Assembly (NCBI GenBank): GCA_933228675.1
Contig: OW121741.1
Location: forward strand, 56,754,634-56,818,633
Reading direction: 5' to 3'
Source of the DNA: Stomorhina lunata
Taxonomy: Eukaryota > Arthropoda > Insecta > Diptera > Rhiniidae
Length of the DNA stretch: 64,000 bases
Shown here: in pieces, positions 22,165 to 35,292 of the stretch
How the letters are laid out: each line of letters begins with the position of its first letter
Position numbering within the stretch: the first letter of the stretch is position 1
Program-made: the position numbers and the translations under genes
Notes under the pieces: generated by a model
The model's input: only the letters and a program-made list of their open reading frames with translations
Told to the model about the DNA's origin: nothing
The model's database searches: none

Positions 22165-22834
22165 TGCAGTATAGATCGAATAAGAAGGGACTTTTGGAAG
22201 TTTTACGGCTGAGGGGGTAAAAACGGGGAAAAAGAGGGAAAAATCGAAAACGTTATATCTTCTAAAGTAATAGGTATAGAAATAAAATTAAAATATAACA
22301 ATAACAATAGATGTGAAAGAAATATTGAACCCGTATTTGGTACTTTTTGATTTTGGGGCCAAAATGGGTAAAAAAGGGATAAAGTGATAACATCTCAAAA
22401 AGTAATATAAATAGGAACCTTATGTTAAATGCGTTTTAATAAAATGAATTCAATTGGTGCCAAAGAAGTTCCAAATATGCATATGAAAGGATTAATATTA
22501 TAACATTTAAACAGATTAATGTTTGTCTATATTTATGTTCTTTATAGAAAGGTTAACTTATGCATTTGATCATGTTATACTCTTTAGCGAAGATATTGCG
22601 GATAAGCCGCAAAGGTTTTTAAGTTGGTAAGACTAATTTCGAAAGGTGGCGCCACTGAAAATTACTCAAAATTAATTAAATCGTAAACTGAGCATTTGAT
22701 CATGCTATGATCTTTAGCAAAGTTATTATGCATAAGCAGACGAAGGTTTCTTTGTAGGTATGAACAACTTCAGACAGGTGGCGTCACTCAGGCAATTAAT
22801 TATCTTTAGCAAAGTTGTTGCGCATGAGCCGACG
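22165..22834 (+). mobile_element. Helitron-like family C, partial copy 1
   Basis: It shares long stretches with the copy at 33815-35292: GTCGAAGAAGAAGGGACTTTTGG-type start, GGGTAAAAACGGGGAAAAA, then tandem units with TCTTTAGCAAAGTTGTTGCGCATGAGCCGACG and GACAGGTGGCGYC. The 5' end is not clear. On the right it is cut at GAGCCGACG exactly where the Transib candidate end CACAGTG begins. Confidence 0.7.
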
Positions 22835-22862
22835 CACAGTGGGGCCTTTTGACTTTTTTCGT
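22835..22862 (+). repeat. Candidate Transib terminal inverted repeat (left end)
   Basis: CACAGTGGGGCCTTTTGAC follows CGACG at the family C breakpoint. The heptamer has the same consensus as the RAG recombination signal heptamer. No matching right end was found, so this remains a half-site. Confidence 0.5.
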
Positions 22863-23592
22863 TGCAAAAATCATATCTTCTGAAGTAATAAAGGTATTTT
22901 AAAAAATTAAAACGATGTTCAAACAAAACACCTTAGGCTTTCAGACGGTGTTCACTAGATGCTGATGGCATTACACAGTGCTACAAAAATTACAGTCAAA
23001 TCTAGAAAATTTTTCTGGTATAAATTCTATGCGTTTTTTCGTAACGAAATATTATTCGTATCGCAATTATACATTTCTAGCACAGTTTAGCACTTAAGTG
23101 AGAGTTATTTTATATTTGATTAATAAATAATCCCTATTTTCGTTTTTTTTTTTTGTATATTACATATCCCTACTAAATAGTTTAATAAACTTGACATTTC
23201 GAAATTAAAACTAAGTTGTCGTAAATCACAAAGTGCTCCTATTTCTTGTACGGGGAAAACATCACACCTTGCTCCGATCCTGTAATTTTTTTTTTTAGGA
23301 AATGCACTTAATGGTAAGAAAAATTTCCAAAAAGTCCGTAGACACTAGTTTGAAAAGTTTTGAATATACAGTGCAAGTGCAAAAGGTATTTGCCTTGCAT
23401 AGGCAGAGGAACTCACCCATGCCCTATTCTATTTCCTTTTGACCAAACTATTTTATTTATCTTGATGAAAAGACAGGACCATTTTTCGTTTAATAATCCT
23501 GGAAATTTTTTATGCCATATAAATAAAAAAATAATCAGATGATTCACGAAAATAAATAAAGTAAAACTTGTAGGTATAATTTTTTTTATTAG

Positions 23593-25381
23593 TTAATTCT
23601 CTCTAAAATATGCATTGACATTGGGAGCGATATCTAATAGACTTAACATTTCGGGACTATAATTATGTTCCTCCAAATCCTTTCGAGATCTTACATGTCT
23701 GCATGATGAAATAAGTGGGTCTGAGGAGGCCACCATCATATTGAAAAGGTCTTCATTCTGTCTAATCCGTGAAATTTTGCAAGTATTTGTGTATCTAAAG
23801 TGTTTGTAATCTTTATTTTTGCATTCCTGTGCTTCTTCTGATAATTCTCCAATAGGTAAGCTTTGATATTCAATCAGATTTTTACCATGAGCCAAAATCT
23901 TATGGACCGTAGGAGTAAATTTTTTGTCAGGATACTTTTTAGCCAAAAGTTGGGCAGTTTTCAATGCATAATCATGAAACTTTGGACCGTTTACGATTTC
24001 TTTACAGTTTATAACATTTAGAATAGCTGTCAACCTTTTTATAATATGATTGTCGACCCCAGTAATTCGAGCTGTGTCCTCGTCATTTACAAAAAATGCA
24101 CTGGACATATTGCCATCATTAGTATTTCCATACCCCTGTTTTGAGCAGTCTATTTTCAGTCCAAGCTCCTTTAAAAATTCATTTTGTATAATTTTTTTTC
24201 GAGCAGATAGTTTTTTTTTTGGTGTTACATCCTTACCGAAATATTCGTCTTCTCGCGGAATCGTATAAGCTAGTTTTAAAATAAACTCCATGCACCTAAT
24301 TCTGGCACGTAACGGAGAAATTCCATATTCATAGTTTTGATCATCACTTGCATCATCAAAATTTGCAAAGTCTTTGTGTGACTTTTTGCAAATAGGGCAC
24401 TTCAAAGTTGACGAAGTATCTGTTATTACATTTAACACTTTGCCATCGATCATTGTAAGACAGAATTCATAATCAACGAAAACAGTTTTTTCATTCTTCA
24501 TTTCAATAACAGACGGCTTTAGTTCAGAATTTTTTTTTTATATCGTTTACTGTAGATTTGATTATTTCAGGAGACTTCTTTGCATGTAAAGGATATCGGA
24601 CGACAAAAATGAACTGATGATGGGCGAGGATTTCACTTCTAAGGCGTAAAGGAACTACAGAAGCCATAAACATGTTTGCATCTGTAATAGTTGTGTCATT
24701 TGTCGATATTGTTTGTTTGTAAGCACTTTGACCGGATGATCCATCACATCCCCACTTATTTATAAGTGTAATACTGCTTCCTTCTCGGGCAAACTTTGGA
24801 TAAGGCGTTTGGCTGTATGATCCATTAAGTCTTGCAGTTTAACCTCTACCGATTTTTCTATAACATTTATATTAGGTAGTACTGCTTCTTTTTTGGCGGA
24901 TGTAACTTTTTTGTATCCAGGAAGAATATTCACATTATGATTCTTTAAATAATATATTGTATTTTTCCTTTGATAATCCCAAGTCCATAAATAACGCCAA
25001 GACTTCCTCTATGCTATACTTTGTGGGTAAAGCATTTGGAGGAGTTGGAATACTCTCTTTAATCCTTTGCAGTCGAACTGGGCTTGCAAGCTCCACAGCT
25101 TTGGTAACGTAAGATCTTGATTTATCTTTATTTTTTACATACTTAAGGCATAATGCTTCTGAAAGATTAGATGTAGATATATTTTTTGTTGCATTTTGAA
25201 GCTTACGTTTTTTCGTGTACTCCGAACAGTCGATTACAGTTTTCGCAGGTCTTCCTCTTCTATTGTTAGAAGATGTATGTGGTTCTTCGATGTTCTCAAA
25301 AGAGGTTACTTCATTTAGCCAGTCTAAGTTATTTTTCATAAAGCTTTGTAGCTTGCGGTGTGAGGCAATCCATTTTTTCAT
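23593..25381 (-). pseudogene. Transib transposase (RAG1-related DDE), frameshifted
   Basis: The N-terminal segment (25381-24935) starts MKKWIASHRKLQSF, with GRPAK and a Lys/Arg-rich stretch. The middle (about 24930-24540) reads through two frame changes: NVNILPGYKKVT, VKLQDLMDHTAKRL, then NKWGCDGSSGQSAYKQ (24731-24757), with the first catalytic Asp. The C-terminal segment (24501-23593) has LTMIDGKVLN (second Asp, about 24440-24455), a CPIC cysteine pair, GNTNDGNMSSAFF, TVHKILAHG and PIGELSEEAQECKNKDYKHFR, whose SEEAQE Glu corresponds to the RAG1 catalytic Glu. The DDE residues survive; only indels break the frame. Cut-and-paste transposition is the family role. Confidence 0.85.
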
Positions 25382-25641
25382 TAATTTTTAAGTAAACAAA
25401 GTGTAATTTACTCAATACTAATATCCTTTTCGTGGTATCCTGGGAAATCTTTCAAAAATTTAAAAAAAAAACCAATTAAAATTCATTTTCATTAGGTGAC
25501 TTTCTGAATAACTCAAACAATTCTGAAATGACATTATCGCACTTTAAAGTAAAATTGTATACTGACCAATTTAAACAAAATTATAATCGTCTTCGCTACA
25601 GAATTGTAACAGCCTTCTTCATATTTCAAGAAATTTTTTTT

Positions 25642-28134
25642 ATACCCTTCACCAATAGGTGAAAGGGTTTGTGATTCCGTTTGTAGACCCCATAAAAATT
25701 ATACCGATCGACTCAGAATCGGGAGGAGAATCGATTAAGCGATGTCCGTCTGTCTGTTGAAATCAAGTTTCTGAAGCCCCTGGAGGATGGACCTACATAA
25801 ATTATATACCAGATTTTAGGAAATTCTCCGCAATGAACCCTATTAAATTTCATTAAAATCGGTTTATAAACACCGAAAATATCGAAAAAATTTGACGAAA
25901 ATTTTAAAATTTTTGATTGAAACACACTTTTAAATAATAAGAGAAACAAGATAATCCTGGTGTACATGTGATAATATATTATATATCAGATTATAGAAAC
26001 TGGTTCCCCAAAGCACCCTGTAAAATTTTAGCAAAATCGGTCTATAAACAACTGAGATTTGATGCATCGCAAATTGCCCAAAGTACGCGTTAGATAATGT
26101 TTGTTGAAAAAATGAAATGCAGAAATAGGAAAAACCATCCTCCTGGACCACGGACATACATAAATTTTATATCAGATTTTAGGAAATTCCCCCGCCAAGC
26201 ACATTATAAAATTCTATTAAAAGCGGTCCATAAACGACTGAGATATCGCCAAAACACTACTTGTGATGCACAGCAAATTGCCCAAAGTACGTGTCTAAGA
26301 AATTTTGTTGGCATTTTGTTAGTATTGTTTCAGCAATATCTCAGGTGTTTATGGACCGATTGTGATGAAATTTGACAGCGTTCTTTGTGGGAGGATTTTC
26401 TAAAATCTATACTCCACAAATCTGATTACGAATACCATTCAAATTGTACCGATCAACTCAGAATTGGCAGGAGAATCGATTTCGCGACCTCCGTCCGTCC
26501 GTCTGTTTGTCTGTCTGTCCATCCGTCTGTTTGTTTGTCCGTCCGTCCGTCTGTTTTTTTGTCCGTCCGTCTACCTGTCTGTAATTTTTTCTGTTGTAGT
26601 CATGTTTTTGGAGCTCCTGTTTTGTCGATATCTCAGGTGTTTATTTTGATGAAATTTAATAGCGTCCTTCGCAGAGAATTACCTAAATCCTGATGCATTC
26701 GATAATTTGTGGTAGATATAATTTAGCATTTAAGCGATGGTGTTTTGATCGACAATGATAAAATTCAGGGTGGGACAATATCCTAAAATTTTGTGTAAAA
26801 TCCAGGAGCTCCACAAATCTGATTTTAGCAGACAGACACTCTGCATTAATCTTAATTTTGTGTCTGACTTTTGAACATTATTATATTATTTGAGAATGTT
26901 TTATATATCAAATTATAGGTAATCTTCCTAGGAAGTACAAAAATGCAGCTAAGTACATGATATCCGTTCAAAACCTACATATGTATGTAAGTATCTCACA
27001 TTTCAACGAAAATTTAAATTTTTTAATTGCAATTGGGAGAAATCCGTTCACGTTTGACAATTGATCCAGTATAACTTCGCCTAAGATACGATGATGACAT
27101 TTAGTATAAAGACGTTGTACAATATTGATATTCAGGGCTATACTTAAACTTTCTAGAGGGACAACATTTAACAAAAGTATTTCTGATCTCTTGAAAAGTT
27201 CGATATTGAAAATGGGCGAGCTCTATTCACATTTAGTGAAATCTCCCATATAACCCCGACCGGGAATCGATTTAATGCTGATAAATTAAATCAAATTAAA
27301 ATTGCACAAGGAACTAGAACAAAACTTTCCAAACATCCATCGGACAGATCGAAAGAACAATACATCCCAAATATTATTGATGAAGTGTTCATTTTAATTA
27401 ATTAACTAACTTTAGATTAATAAGTAAATCTTTAATAACTTTTCCGACAAAGCTGATATCCATCCAGTCAAAAGCTATATATTTCACGTATGTATCTAAA
27501 ACTAAGAGTGTATACCCTATAATCTTAAGGCTTATCATTGTTAAAGCTTTGACCTAAATCAGTCCGCTAACTTCAGAGTTTTACATAACTAATCAAGAAC
27601 TTTTACTAGTTGGATAATTCGTACGAATTAAAGTGCACAACCCTCACTGGGCACTGTGTTTTTGGGTTGCATGCCAGAATACTTAAACTTCATCAAATCG
27701 ATGTGCTATTGCAAATGTAAGGGCATCTACATTTTGAAGCATCTTTTCTGCATGGTTTATCTGGTCTATCGAACTTTATTAAATGTTCGTAAAATATGTG
27801 TCTATTTTATTTCGAAGCTACTGGCTGGCTTAAATATGAATTTTCTACTTGTAGTCTAGTAATAATTATCTTTCACAAAGTGACCACTTTAGAACCCAAG
27901 TGAAGCTTCCCTAGACATCAGCCACCTGCCCAACCTAACCTTTGGGTGCATAACTATTCTAGATGATGACGCCACCGAAAAGCTTTTCTTTTTCCGACTC
28001 TTAATTTTAAAGACTCTTTGCACATAATACTCATAATAACCAAATATTGCTAGGAATTACATTAAGTACTTTTGCAACACCATTGGTGAAGGGTATCCAA
28101 GATTTGGCAAAGCCGAATAAACCACTCTTACTTG
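25642..28134 (+). mobile_element. H element, copy 2 (inserted in gypsy-E integrase)
   Basis: 5' end ATACCCTTCACC at 25642; GTCC/GTCT tract at about 26490-26580; 3' hairpin TTTGGCAAAGCCGAA (one mismatch) and CTTACTTG ending at 28134. The right part from about 26745 is nearly identical to the copy at 57795-59186. The left part differs, with a longer core, and is flanked by Transib DNA instead of gypsy-E, so this copy may be a recombinant. Confidence 0.75.
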
Positions 28135-28137
28135 TTT

Positions 28138-30934
28138 CGCTTAGAGTATTGTGAAGTCTTTCGATATCGGAATTACCTGTATGATTAGGTTTTACGAGAT
28201 GCAAAGCAATGTTTTCTTTTTGTAAATAGTCTTTTATATTTACACTCTTAAATTCGTTATCTGTAACCAATTTCTCGAAATTACCTTTTTGGGATTTATA
28301 CAGTCTTAACTTTTCTATTATTGTTTGGTTTGTCCTGTCTTCTAAATAAAATACTGTAGCAAATTTTGAAAACTTATCAATAAATGTAATAAAATTTGAT
28401 TTAGAGTTGGTATATATATCCATATGAATAATTTGTCGGATATCATTTGGCGTTTCTGTCAATTGAAATTTGGGTTGTATTGGATTACGATCAAACTTTG
28501 CTCTATTGCATGTATCACAATTATTAACATATTTTTGGACTAAGAGTTTTAAGTTTGGATAATATATCTTTCTTTTTAATCCTTCATAATTTTCATTGAT
28601 TCCTGTATGTCCTGTTTCATTTTTATGACAATGATGAATTTGTGTATATGTCTCATCTTTAGAAGACATATCAACAGCGTTGTAAGAACATCTAACAAAT
28701 TTAACACTATGGTTCCCTTCAAATAATTCAATAATCTTTTTCTGAAGTATATTATATTTATGATCACTTAGCTCCGTGAATATTCCCACTTTACCTTTTT
28801 TAATATGTCTTTTAAGTATTTCTTCTAAGTTGTGATTTAAATCGGATGAGTTTATATATATTTTTTTATTTCCGTGGACTATGTAAAATTCCGTAGTTTT
28901 ATTTTCAGTTAAAATGATTTGGGTCTTGAATCTATTAACTACTGTCTCTAAAATACCGATATGATTATGACTATTCTCCGTTTGTGAATGGACAGTACCC
29001 AAATCGTCGTTATCATCATTATTATTGTACATCGAATCAGAAGGACTGTCTACATGGTATATTTCACCAGAATCCTTGTTTACTCTACTCAGAAAATCTG
29101 CGACCTGATTGTCCTTACCCTTAATATAGTTAACAGTTAAATTGAATTCACTAAGTTTTATCATCCTCCTATAAAGCCTAGGATTCAATTCTCTGCTCTG
29201 AGATTTTACAAATAACCATCTCAAGGGTTGATGGTCAGATAAAATATCAAATTTGACACCGAAAGGGCGAAAATAATTTGTGGCCCATACAATGGCAACA
29301 AGTTCTTTTTCAGTAGTTGAATAATTTTTTTCATGATTGTTTAGAGTCCTACTAGCAAAGCAAATTGGGTGTCCGTTTTGCTGTAAGACTGCACCAAGGG
29401 AATTAAGACTGGCATCTGTAACAAGCTGAAATTGTTTTCTGAAATCCGGATACTTAAGTACAGGAGATTCAGTTATAATTTTTTTAAGTTTTTCAAATGC
29501 ATTAATATAGTTTGGATCATTAATATTTAACTGTATGTCTTTTTTAAGATATTTTATCATTGGGTATGCTACTTTGGAGTAGTCCCGTATAAATTTTCGG
29601 TAGTAGCCAGTCATACTTAAAAATGATTTTATACCTTTAATAGTATTAGGTAATTTAAGTTTTAAAATTGTTTCAATTTTTTCATTGTTCGGTTTAACTC
29701 CCTCAGGTGTTAAAATATGACCTAGATATAAAGTCTCTGTTGCAAAAAACTTACATTTGTTGATTTGAATTTTAAGATTTGCATTACGTAGTTTTTCAAA
29801 AACTTTATTTAGATTATAAATGTGTTCTTCATAGCTAGTAGAAAATATAAGGATATCATCCAAATAAACAACACATATTTTATTGGTGAGATCTCGAAGA
29901 ACATGATTGATTAACCTTTGAAAGGTCGCCGGTGCATTTTTGAGGCCAAAAGGCATTCGAACGAATTCATAATGGCCATATGGGGTTGAAAATGCAGTTT
30001 TACAACGATCTTCAATTTTCACCAAAATCTGGTGGAAACCTTTGGCCAAATCAATGGTCGAAAAATACTGAGCACGACCGAACTTGTCTAAAATATTGTC
30101 TATATTTGGAATGGGAAACTTGTCGTCAACAGTTATGTCATTTAATTTCCGATAATCGATGACGATTCACCATTTTTGTTTTTCCGAGTTGTCTACTTTT
30201 TTTGGAACTATCCACAATGGACTGTTATATGGAGAATTGCTTTGAGTTATAATACCCTGTTCTAGCATTTCATCGATTTGACTACAAATTTCATTTTCAT
30301 GTATATGAGGGTAACGATACATTTTGGTGTAAACAGGGCTATCATTTATCGTTTTAATTTCATGTTGAATAATGTTAGTGTTACCTAGAGTTTGGCCTTC
30401 TGAAAATAATAAATCCTTGTAGCAACTTAATAACTTGTTCAAGTCCATTCTTTCCACAGGATTTAAGTCTTTATACAAATAATCTAAAACCTTATCATCT
30501 ATAGTTGTAATTTCTAAATGATTTATATCATTGGCAGTATATGGACATATTTTAAAAAATTATATTGTGGAATTATTAATTGTAAGAGTTTCATTTTCCA
30601 TATCTACAATAGCACCTAAAGGTTTTAAAATATTTTGGCCTAAAATCGCATCAAAATGTTTCCCACTAAACTCAGTTAATTTCCACGATATTGTGTCATT
30701 TTCGCAAAACTCTTTTGGTAACTTTGTAATTATTTCAAAATTTATATTTGATCTACCATTTAATGACGTAAAATAAATAGGTTTTTTTAGTTTTAATCTT
30801 TTATATTGAGGTAATTTGTTTTTATCTAGCAAAGAAGTTGTGGATCCAGTGTCAATTAGAGCTAAAATTTGATCTTTGCCAACAGAAAGTTTTACTAATG
30901 GAAGTGCCTTATGGAGGCTATTGTGTGAAAATTT
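28138..30934 (-). pseudogene. Gypsy-E copy 1 pol: protease, RT, RNase H, integrase (truncated)
   Basis: Protease ALIDTGSTTSLLD lies at about 30835-30865. RT: SPLWIVPKK, RKLNDITVDDKFP, FVRMPFGLKNAPATFQ, catalytic YLDD at about 29865. RNase H: VTDASLNSLGAVLQQNG and a CFASRTLN-type strand (about 29320-29430). Integrase: zinc motif ending CDTCNRAKF (about 28505), HMDIYTNSKSNFITFIDKF, VTDNEFKS and an ERLHNTL core. Two stops break it: TAA near 30557 and TGA at 30167-30169, where copy 2 has Arg. The frame runs out of integrase into the H element and stops at 28031, adding about 35 H-encoded residues. No env is present on this side. Confidence 0.88.
30928..30934 (-). promoter_or_regulatory. -1 ribosomal frameshift heptamer AAATTTT at the gag-pol junction
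   Basis: Read on the minus strand, the gag codons are GTA AAT TTT CAC, so A AAT TTT is in the X XXY YYZ phase. After a -1 slip the frame is open straight into protease. The same heptamer is in copy 2 at 61717-61723. Confidence 0.75.
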
Positions 30935-31325
30935 ACTTCTTTACTATTGTCGTCACTATCTTCATTTTCCTGAATGTGATCTATTTCCATTTGGAAATTT
31001 TCATTTTGATTACCACTACTTCGAGTTTGATTAAATCTACGGTCGTTTCGAGAATTGTTACTATTATTATATCTCCTAGCTTGAAAACTTGTGCTTGGCA
31101 TTTCGGAACTATTATTAGATTATTAATATTATTAATATTTGAACCATTTGTGCCAACATTAGAATTAAAATTACGATTTTGTACATTAGTGTTGTTTTGA
31201 TAGTTAAAATTTTTTCGAATGGCACCTTTGTACATATTAGAATTAGCTTTAACTTCATAATTTCTCTTATTAATCCTTCTCTTTCTAATAGACCATATGC
31301 ATCTCTTAAATTTGAAATATTTCTA

Positions 31326-31797
<472 letters not shown>

Positions 31798-32334
31798 CAT
31801 TATTACAGAAGCCAAATTAACATCAATGTTATTTAAAAATGTCTTTAAAACAATTTTCTCAGCATATGCTGGACTGAACTCTAAAGGCTTTTCTAAATCG
31901 TATTCATACTTTTCATTAATTTTACATAAAATATTTAATAACTTATTGTAATAATTAGTAATACCACTGTTATTTGCTGAGAACGCCTTCTGATAAAGCT
32001 GGTGGTAACTCTCTTTAATGCCGAAATTGTTGATCAAAGCTTCCTTCGCCTTCTCCCAGGTTGGATTGGGTCCAGGATGAGAGTTAACCAATAAAAAGAC
32101 CGTAACGAAGTGAGTGCATACGATTCATCTCCTCTAAAGGTACTTATTCTTTGAGCATCTTTGAGAACATCATTCATCGATAATTCCATATTGATAGTTT
32201 TTGTTGTTGTTGGAGAGAAATATTTTTATTTATTTTGCTTTTGTAGCAAAATATATTTGAAACAAGTAAGAGTGTTATATTCGGCTTTGCCGAATCTTAT
32301 ATACCCTTCACCAATGGTGTTCAAATAACAAAAT

Positions 32335-33782
32335 TTTTATGATTTTATTCAATGCTTTATGCCAAATTTTATTCAATGGTGTTTTTAGAAACTTTTAGAA
32401 TAATATATTACATTTGTAAGAGAATTTATATATATTTTAACATAACTTGTGTGTGAATTACGAATACATCAATATGTGTCTAAAAATAGATCTATTAATT
32501 TTGCAATATTTCAGTAGCTGATGCAACTCAATCAGAACGTTAGTGTAAATGTTTTATTTTCTATCCTGTTTGTTAAAGAAGTGTTTATACATATCTGTGT
32601 AAGTAAATATCACGTTTAGTTATACTATTAGTTGAGCATAAAGACGTTGATCCGAGTGCAGAAACATTTGGAACAGCGAAACATATTGCAAAATTTAACA
32701 ATTATAATGAACTTTACAAGTTATACGCAGCTGTATAGCTTTTAAAAGGTACAACACATAATATCGAAAAAATTACCATAGCGAAAATAGGAATACAACG
32801 GTTAAAAAGAAGCCTTTCAATTTAAACTGCAGGCAATATAGATAAAAAGTAAACACGTCAGCCCATTCTGTCAAACGTTCGTTTGCAATGCTTAGGATAA
32901 AGAAAATCCTCACCAAAAACAATTGGAACACAAGCACGATACCATAGCACACTCAATTAGAGAAAGCGATACAAAATCTATATGATTTTAAGTGATAAAT
33001 ATGTGAAAGTGATCAAAATGTGAAAACAAAACTTTATTCTTTTTCTCATTCTATTAGATGATCTAACGTACGTCTCTTTAGGGCAAGAACGTTTTTATTT
33101 TTAACAAATGCAAAGATAATAAAAAAAGCCAATCTAAAAAGAATCAAAATACGATCGTGAGGCTTTAGATTATGCAAAGTAGAAGTGGAATAAAAGTGAT
33201 CGTGCTATTTAATGGTTCCTGAATAAAGTTAACCAGTAAAATACTGAATTAGGATTTTTTTTTTATAAATCAAGAAGTTTTCCCTGCAGGAGAGCATAAC
33301 TCCTAAGCTCATTTGGGCAGACATAGGTCGGATTCTGGATATATACTATTAGAAAAGGAATGTGACTCCTAAGAAAATTCAAGCAGATGTCTAGACACCA
33401 ATGAACAGACAATCAAATAACAACATTAAGCATAAGTTCATTGTGTGGTTAGAGCCAGAGTTTAGGGAATCAGAACGTGATAGGGATACTTTAGTCCATT
33501 CAAGCATATCCTATATTTGCCACAAATAAGTAAACTACTTATACATCACAGCGTCATGTATCCAGAATATCAGCGAGAATTGCTGCTGAAGGCATTTAAA
33601 GTTAATACTACAAATTGAATAAAAAAATAAATAAATGAAAAAGACAACTAGAAATAATGAAATAAGTCATAATCTTATGCCATCAACAAGTCGATATTTA
33701 AAATATGATCTATGAGTACATATGCGTAGAGTTCTGATACAATTTGTTGGTTACTAAATCTTATATTCTTAAACGAGCAATA

Positions 33783-33814
<32 letters not shown>
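32335..33814. other. AT-rich non-coding part of the large insertion
   Basis: No gene recognised; only short, unsupported open frames. A (TA)n tract lies at about 33787-33814, next to family C. Confidence 0.5.
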
Positions 33815-33819
<5 letters not shown>

Positions 33820-35292
33820 GCTATCTCGAAAACGGCTCTAACGATTTTGATAAAATTTGGACAGTGGGTATCTTTTTTGATGTATAGGTCGAAGAAGAAG
33901 GGACTTTTGGAACTTTTACCTCTAAAAGGGTAAAAACGGGTAAAAAGGGGAAAAAATCGAAAACGCTATGTCTCCTAAAGTAATAGGTATAGAAACAAAA
34001 TTAAAATTACGTTTTAAACAGCTATGAAAATAAGCGGACAGGTGTTTGGTACTTTTTTGAAACTATGTCCGATAGGGGGTAAAAAAGGGTGAAAATAGTT
34101 TTTTTGGCACCTTTTTAACCCACTCTTATATTTTAAACTAAAGAATATAGAAAGAAACTTGGTACTGCAATCAATAGATGTAAAAAAAACATGAAACACG
34201 TATTTGGTACTTTTTTGATTTTGGAGCCAAAATGGGTAAAAAAGGGATAAAATGATAACTTAACATCTCCAAAGTAATATGAATAGGAACATTATACATT
34301 ATGTTAAATGCGTTTTAAAAAAATGTACCGAATTCAATTGGCACCAAAAAAGTACCAAATATACATATGGAACTTTTAGAAATTAGGGAATAAAAAGGGG
34401 GAAAAATTAGTATTATTTTAAACAAATGAATGTTTGTCTGTATGTATGTTCTTTATAGAATAGTAAACTGTGAATTTGATTGTGTTATGCTCCTTAGCGA
34501 AGATGTTGCGGATAAGCCGGCGAAGGTTTTAAAGTTGATAAGACTAATTTCCGACAGATGGCGCCACTGAAAATTACTAAAAATTAATTAAATCGTAAAC
34601 TGTACATTTGATCATGCTATGATCTTTAGCAAAGTTGTAGCGCGGAGCCGACGAAGGCTTTTTAGTTGGTATGAATAATTTCCGACAGGTGGCGCTACAG
34701 AAACTTACTCAAAGTCAATTTAATCGTAATCTGTAAACTTAATCGTGCTACAATCTTTAGCAAAGTTGTTGCACATGAGCCGACGAAGGTTTCTTAGTTG
34801 GTATGAAGAAATTTCGACAGGTGGCGCTACTGAAATTTACTCAAAGTCAATTTAATCGTATGCTGTACATTTAATCATGCTATAATCTTCAGCAAAGTTG
34901 TTACGGATAAGCCGAAGAAGGTTTATGAATTGGAATAAGCAAAGTGCGACAGGTGGCGCCACAGAAAACTACTCAAAATGAATTAAATCGTAAACTGTGC
35001 ATTTGATCAGACTATAATCTTTAGCAAAGTTGTTGCGCATGAGTCGACAGAGGTTTCTGTTGATATGAATAATTTCCAAAATTATTCAAAATGAGTTAAA
35101 CTGTAAACTATGCAAACTATGTGTTGGTCGGACAAAATAAATCAAATAATTCAAAATTAACTGAATATTTCTACAATGTCTTTCCTCTAAATTTATTTTA
35201 GCACTTTATAATATAAAATATATAAAAACTTTAAAATTTTCCTCAAAATGCTTATCATAAAGCTCCGAGCAAGGCTCGGTCTACCAGATACT
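33815..35292 (+). mobile_element. Helitron-like family C, copy 2 (most complete)
   Basis: The 5' part contains ATCTCGAAAACGGCTCTAACG and GATTTTGATAAAATTTGG, wording common near the 5' ends of insect Helitrons. The centre holds GGGTAAAAACGGGTAAAAAG runs, then four to five tandem units of about 131 bp (34445-35060). The 3' end has hairpin CCGAGC-AAG-GCTCGG (35265-35279) followed by TCTACCAGATACT. A 3' hairpin about 10 bases from the end fits Helitrons, although the expected CTRR terminus is not clean here (ATAC; CTAC in the copy ending 53108). It is non-autonomous. Confidence 0.7.
34553..34962 (+). promoter_or_regulatory. Array of CTCF-core-like motifs, period 131-132 bp
   Basis: GACAGATGGCGCCAC at 34553, GACAGGTGGCGCTAC at 34684 and 34816, and GACAGGTGGCGCCAC at 34948, one per tandem unit. 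The Drosophila CTCF core is AGGTGGCGC. The equivalent sites in copy 1 are at 22641 (GAAAGGTGGCGCCAC) and 22773 (GACAGGTGGCGTCAC). Protein binding is inference. Confidence 0.45.

Larger units (their letters stand above)
22835..25641 (-). mobile_element. Transib DNA transposon, right terminus missing
   Basis: It contains a minus-strand transposase of the Transib superfamily, the DNA-transposon family related to RAG1. The left end candidate is CACAGTGGGGCC at 22835, starting at the precise point where family C sequence breaks; Transib ends begin with a CACWRTG-type heptamer. The 5 bp before it are CGACG, matching the 5-bp duplication length of the superfamily. The right end is not seen: an H element starts at 25642, and no CACTGTG lies in 25382-25641. 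A second heptamer, CACAGTGCTACAAAAATTAC, at about 22973 is an alternative end. Confidence 0.78.

Noticed and set aside
25382..25641. Right TIR of the Transib element
   Set aside because: No CACTGTG-type heptamer or inverse of either candidate left end is present before the H element begins.
26385..26693. Ser/Val/Cys/Leu-rich open frames over the GTCC/GTCT tracts in H elements (also 40598-40819 and 41536-41760)
   Set aside because: Microsatellite-derived; H elements show no coding constraint.
27656..27859. Recurrent small frame starting MFLGCMPEYL in several H copies (also 38096, 39601, 51667 and 58708)
   Set aside because: It is present only because the H copies are homologous; stops and frameshifts differ between copies, so there is no sign of selection on a protein.
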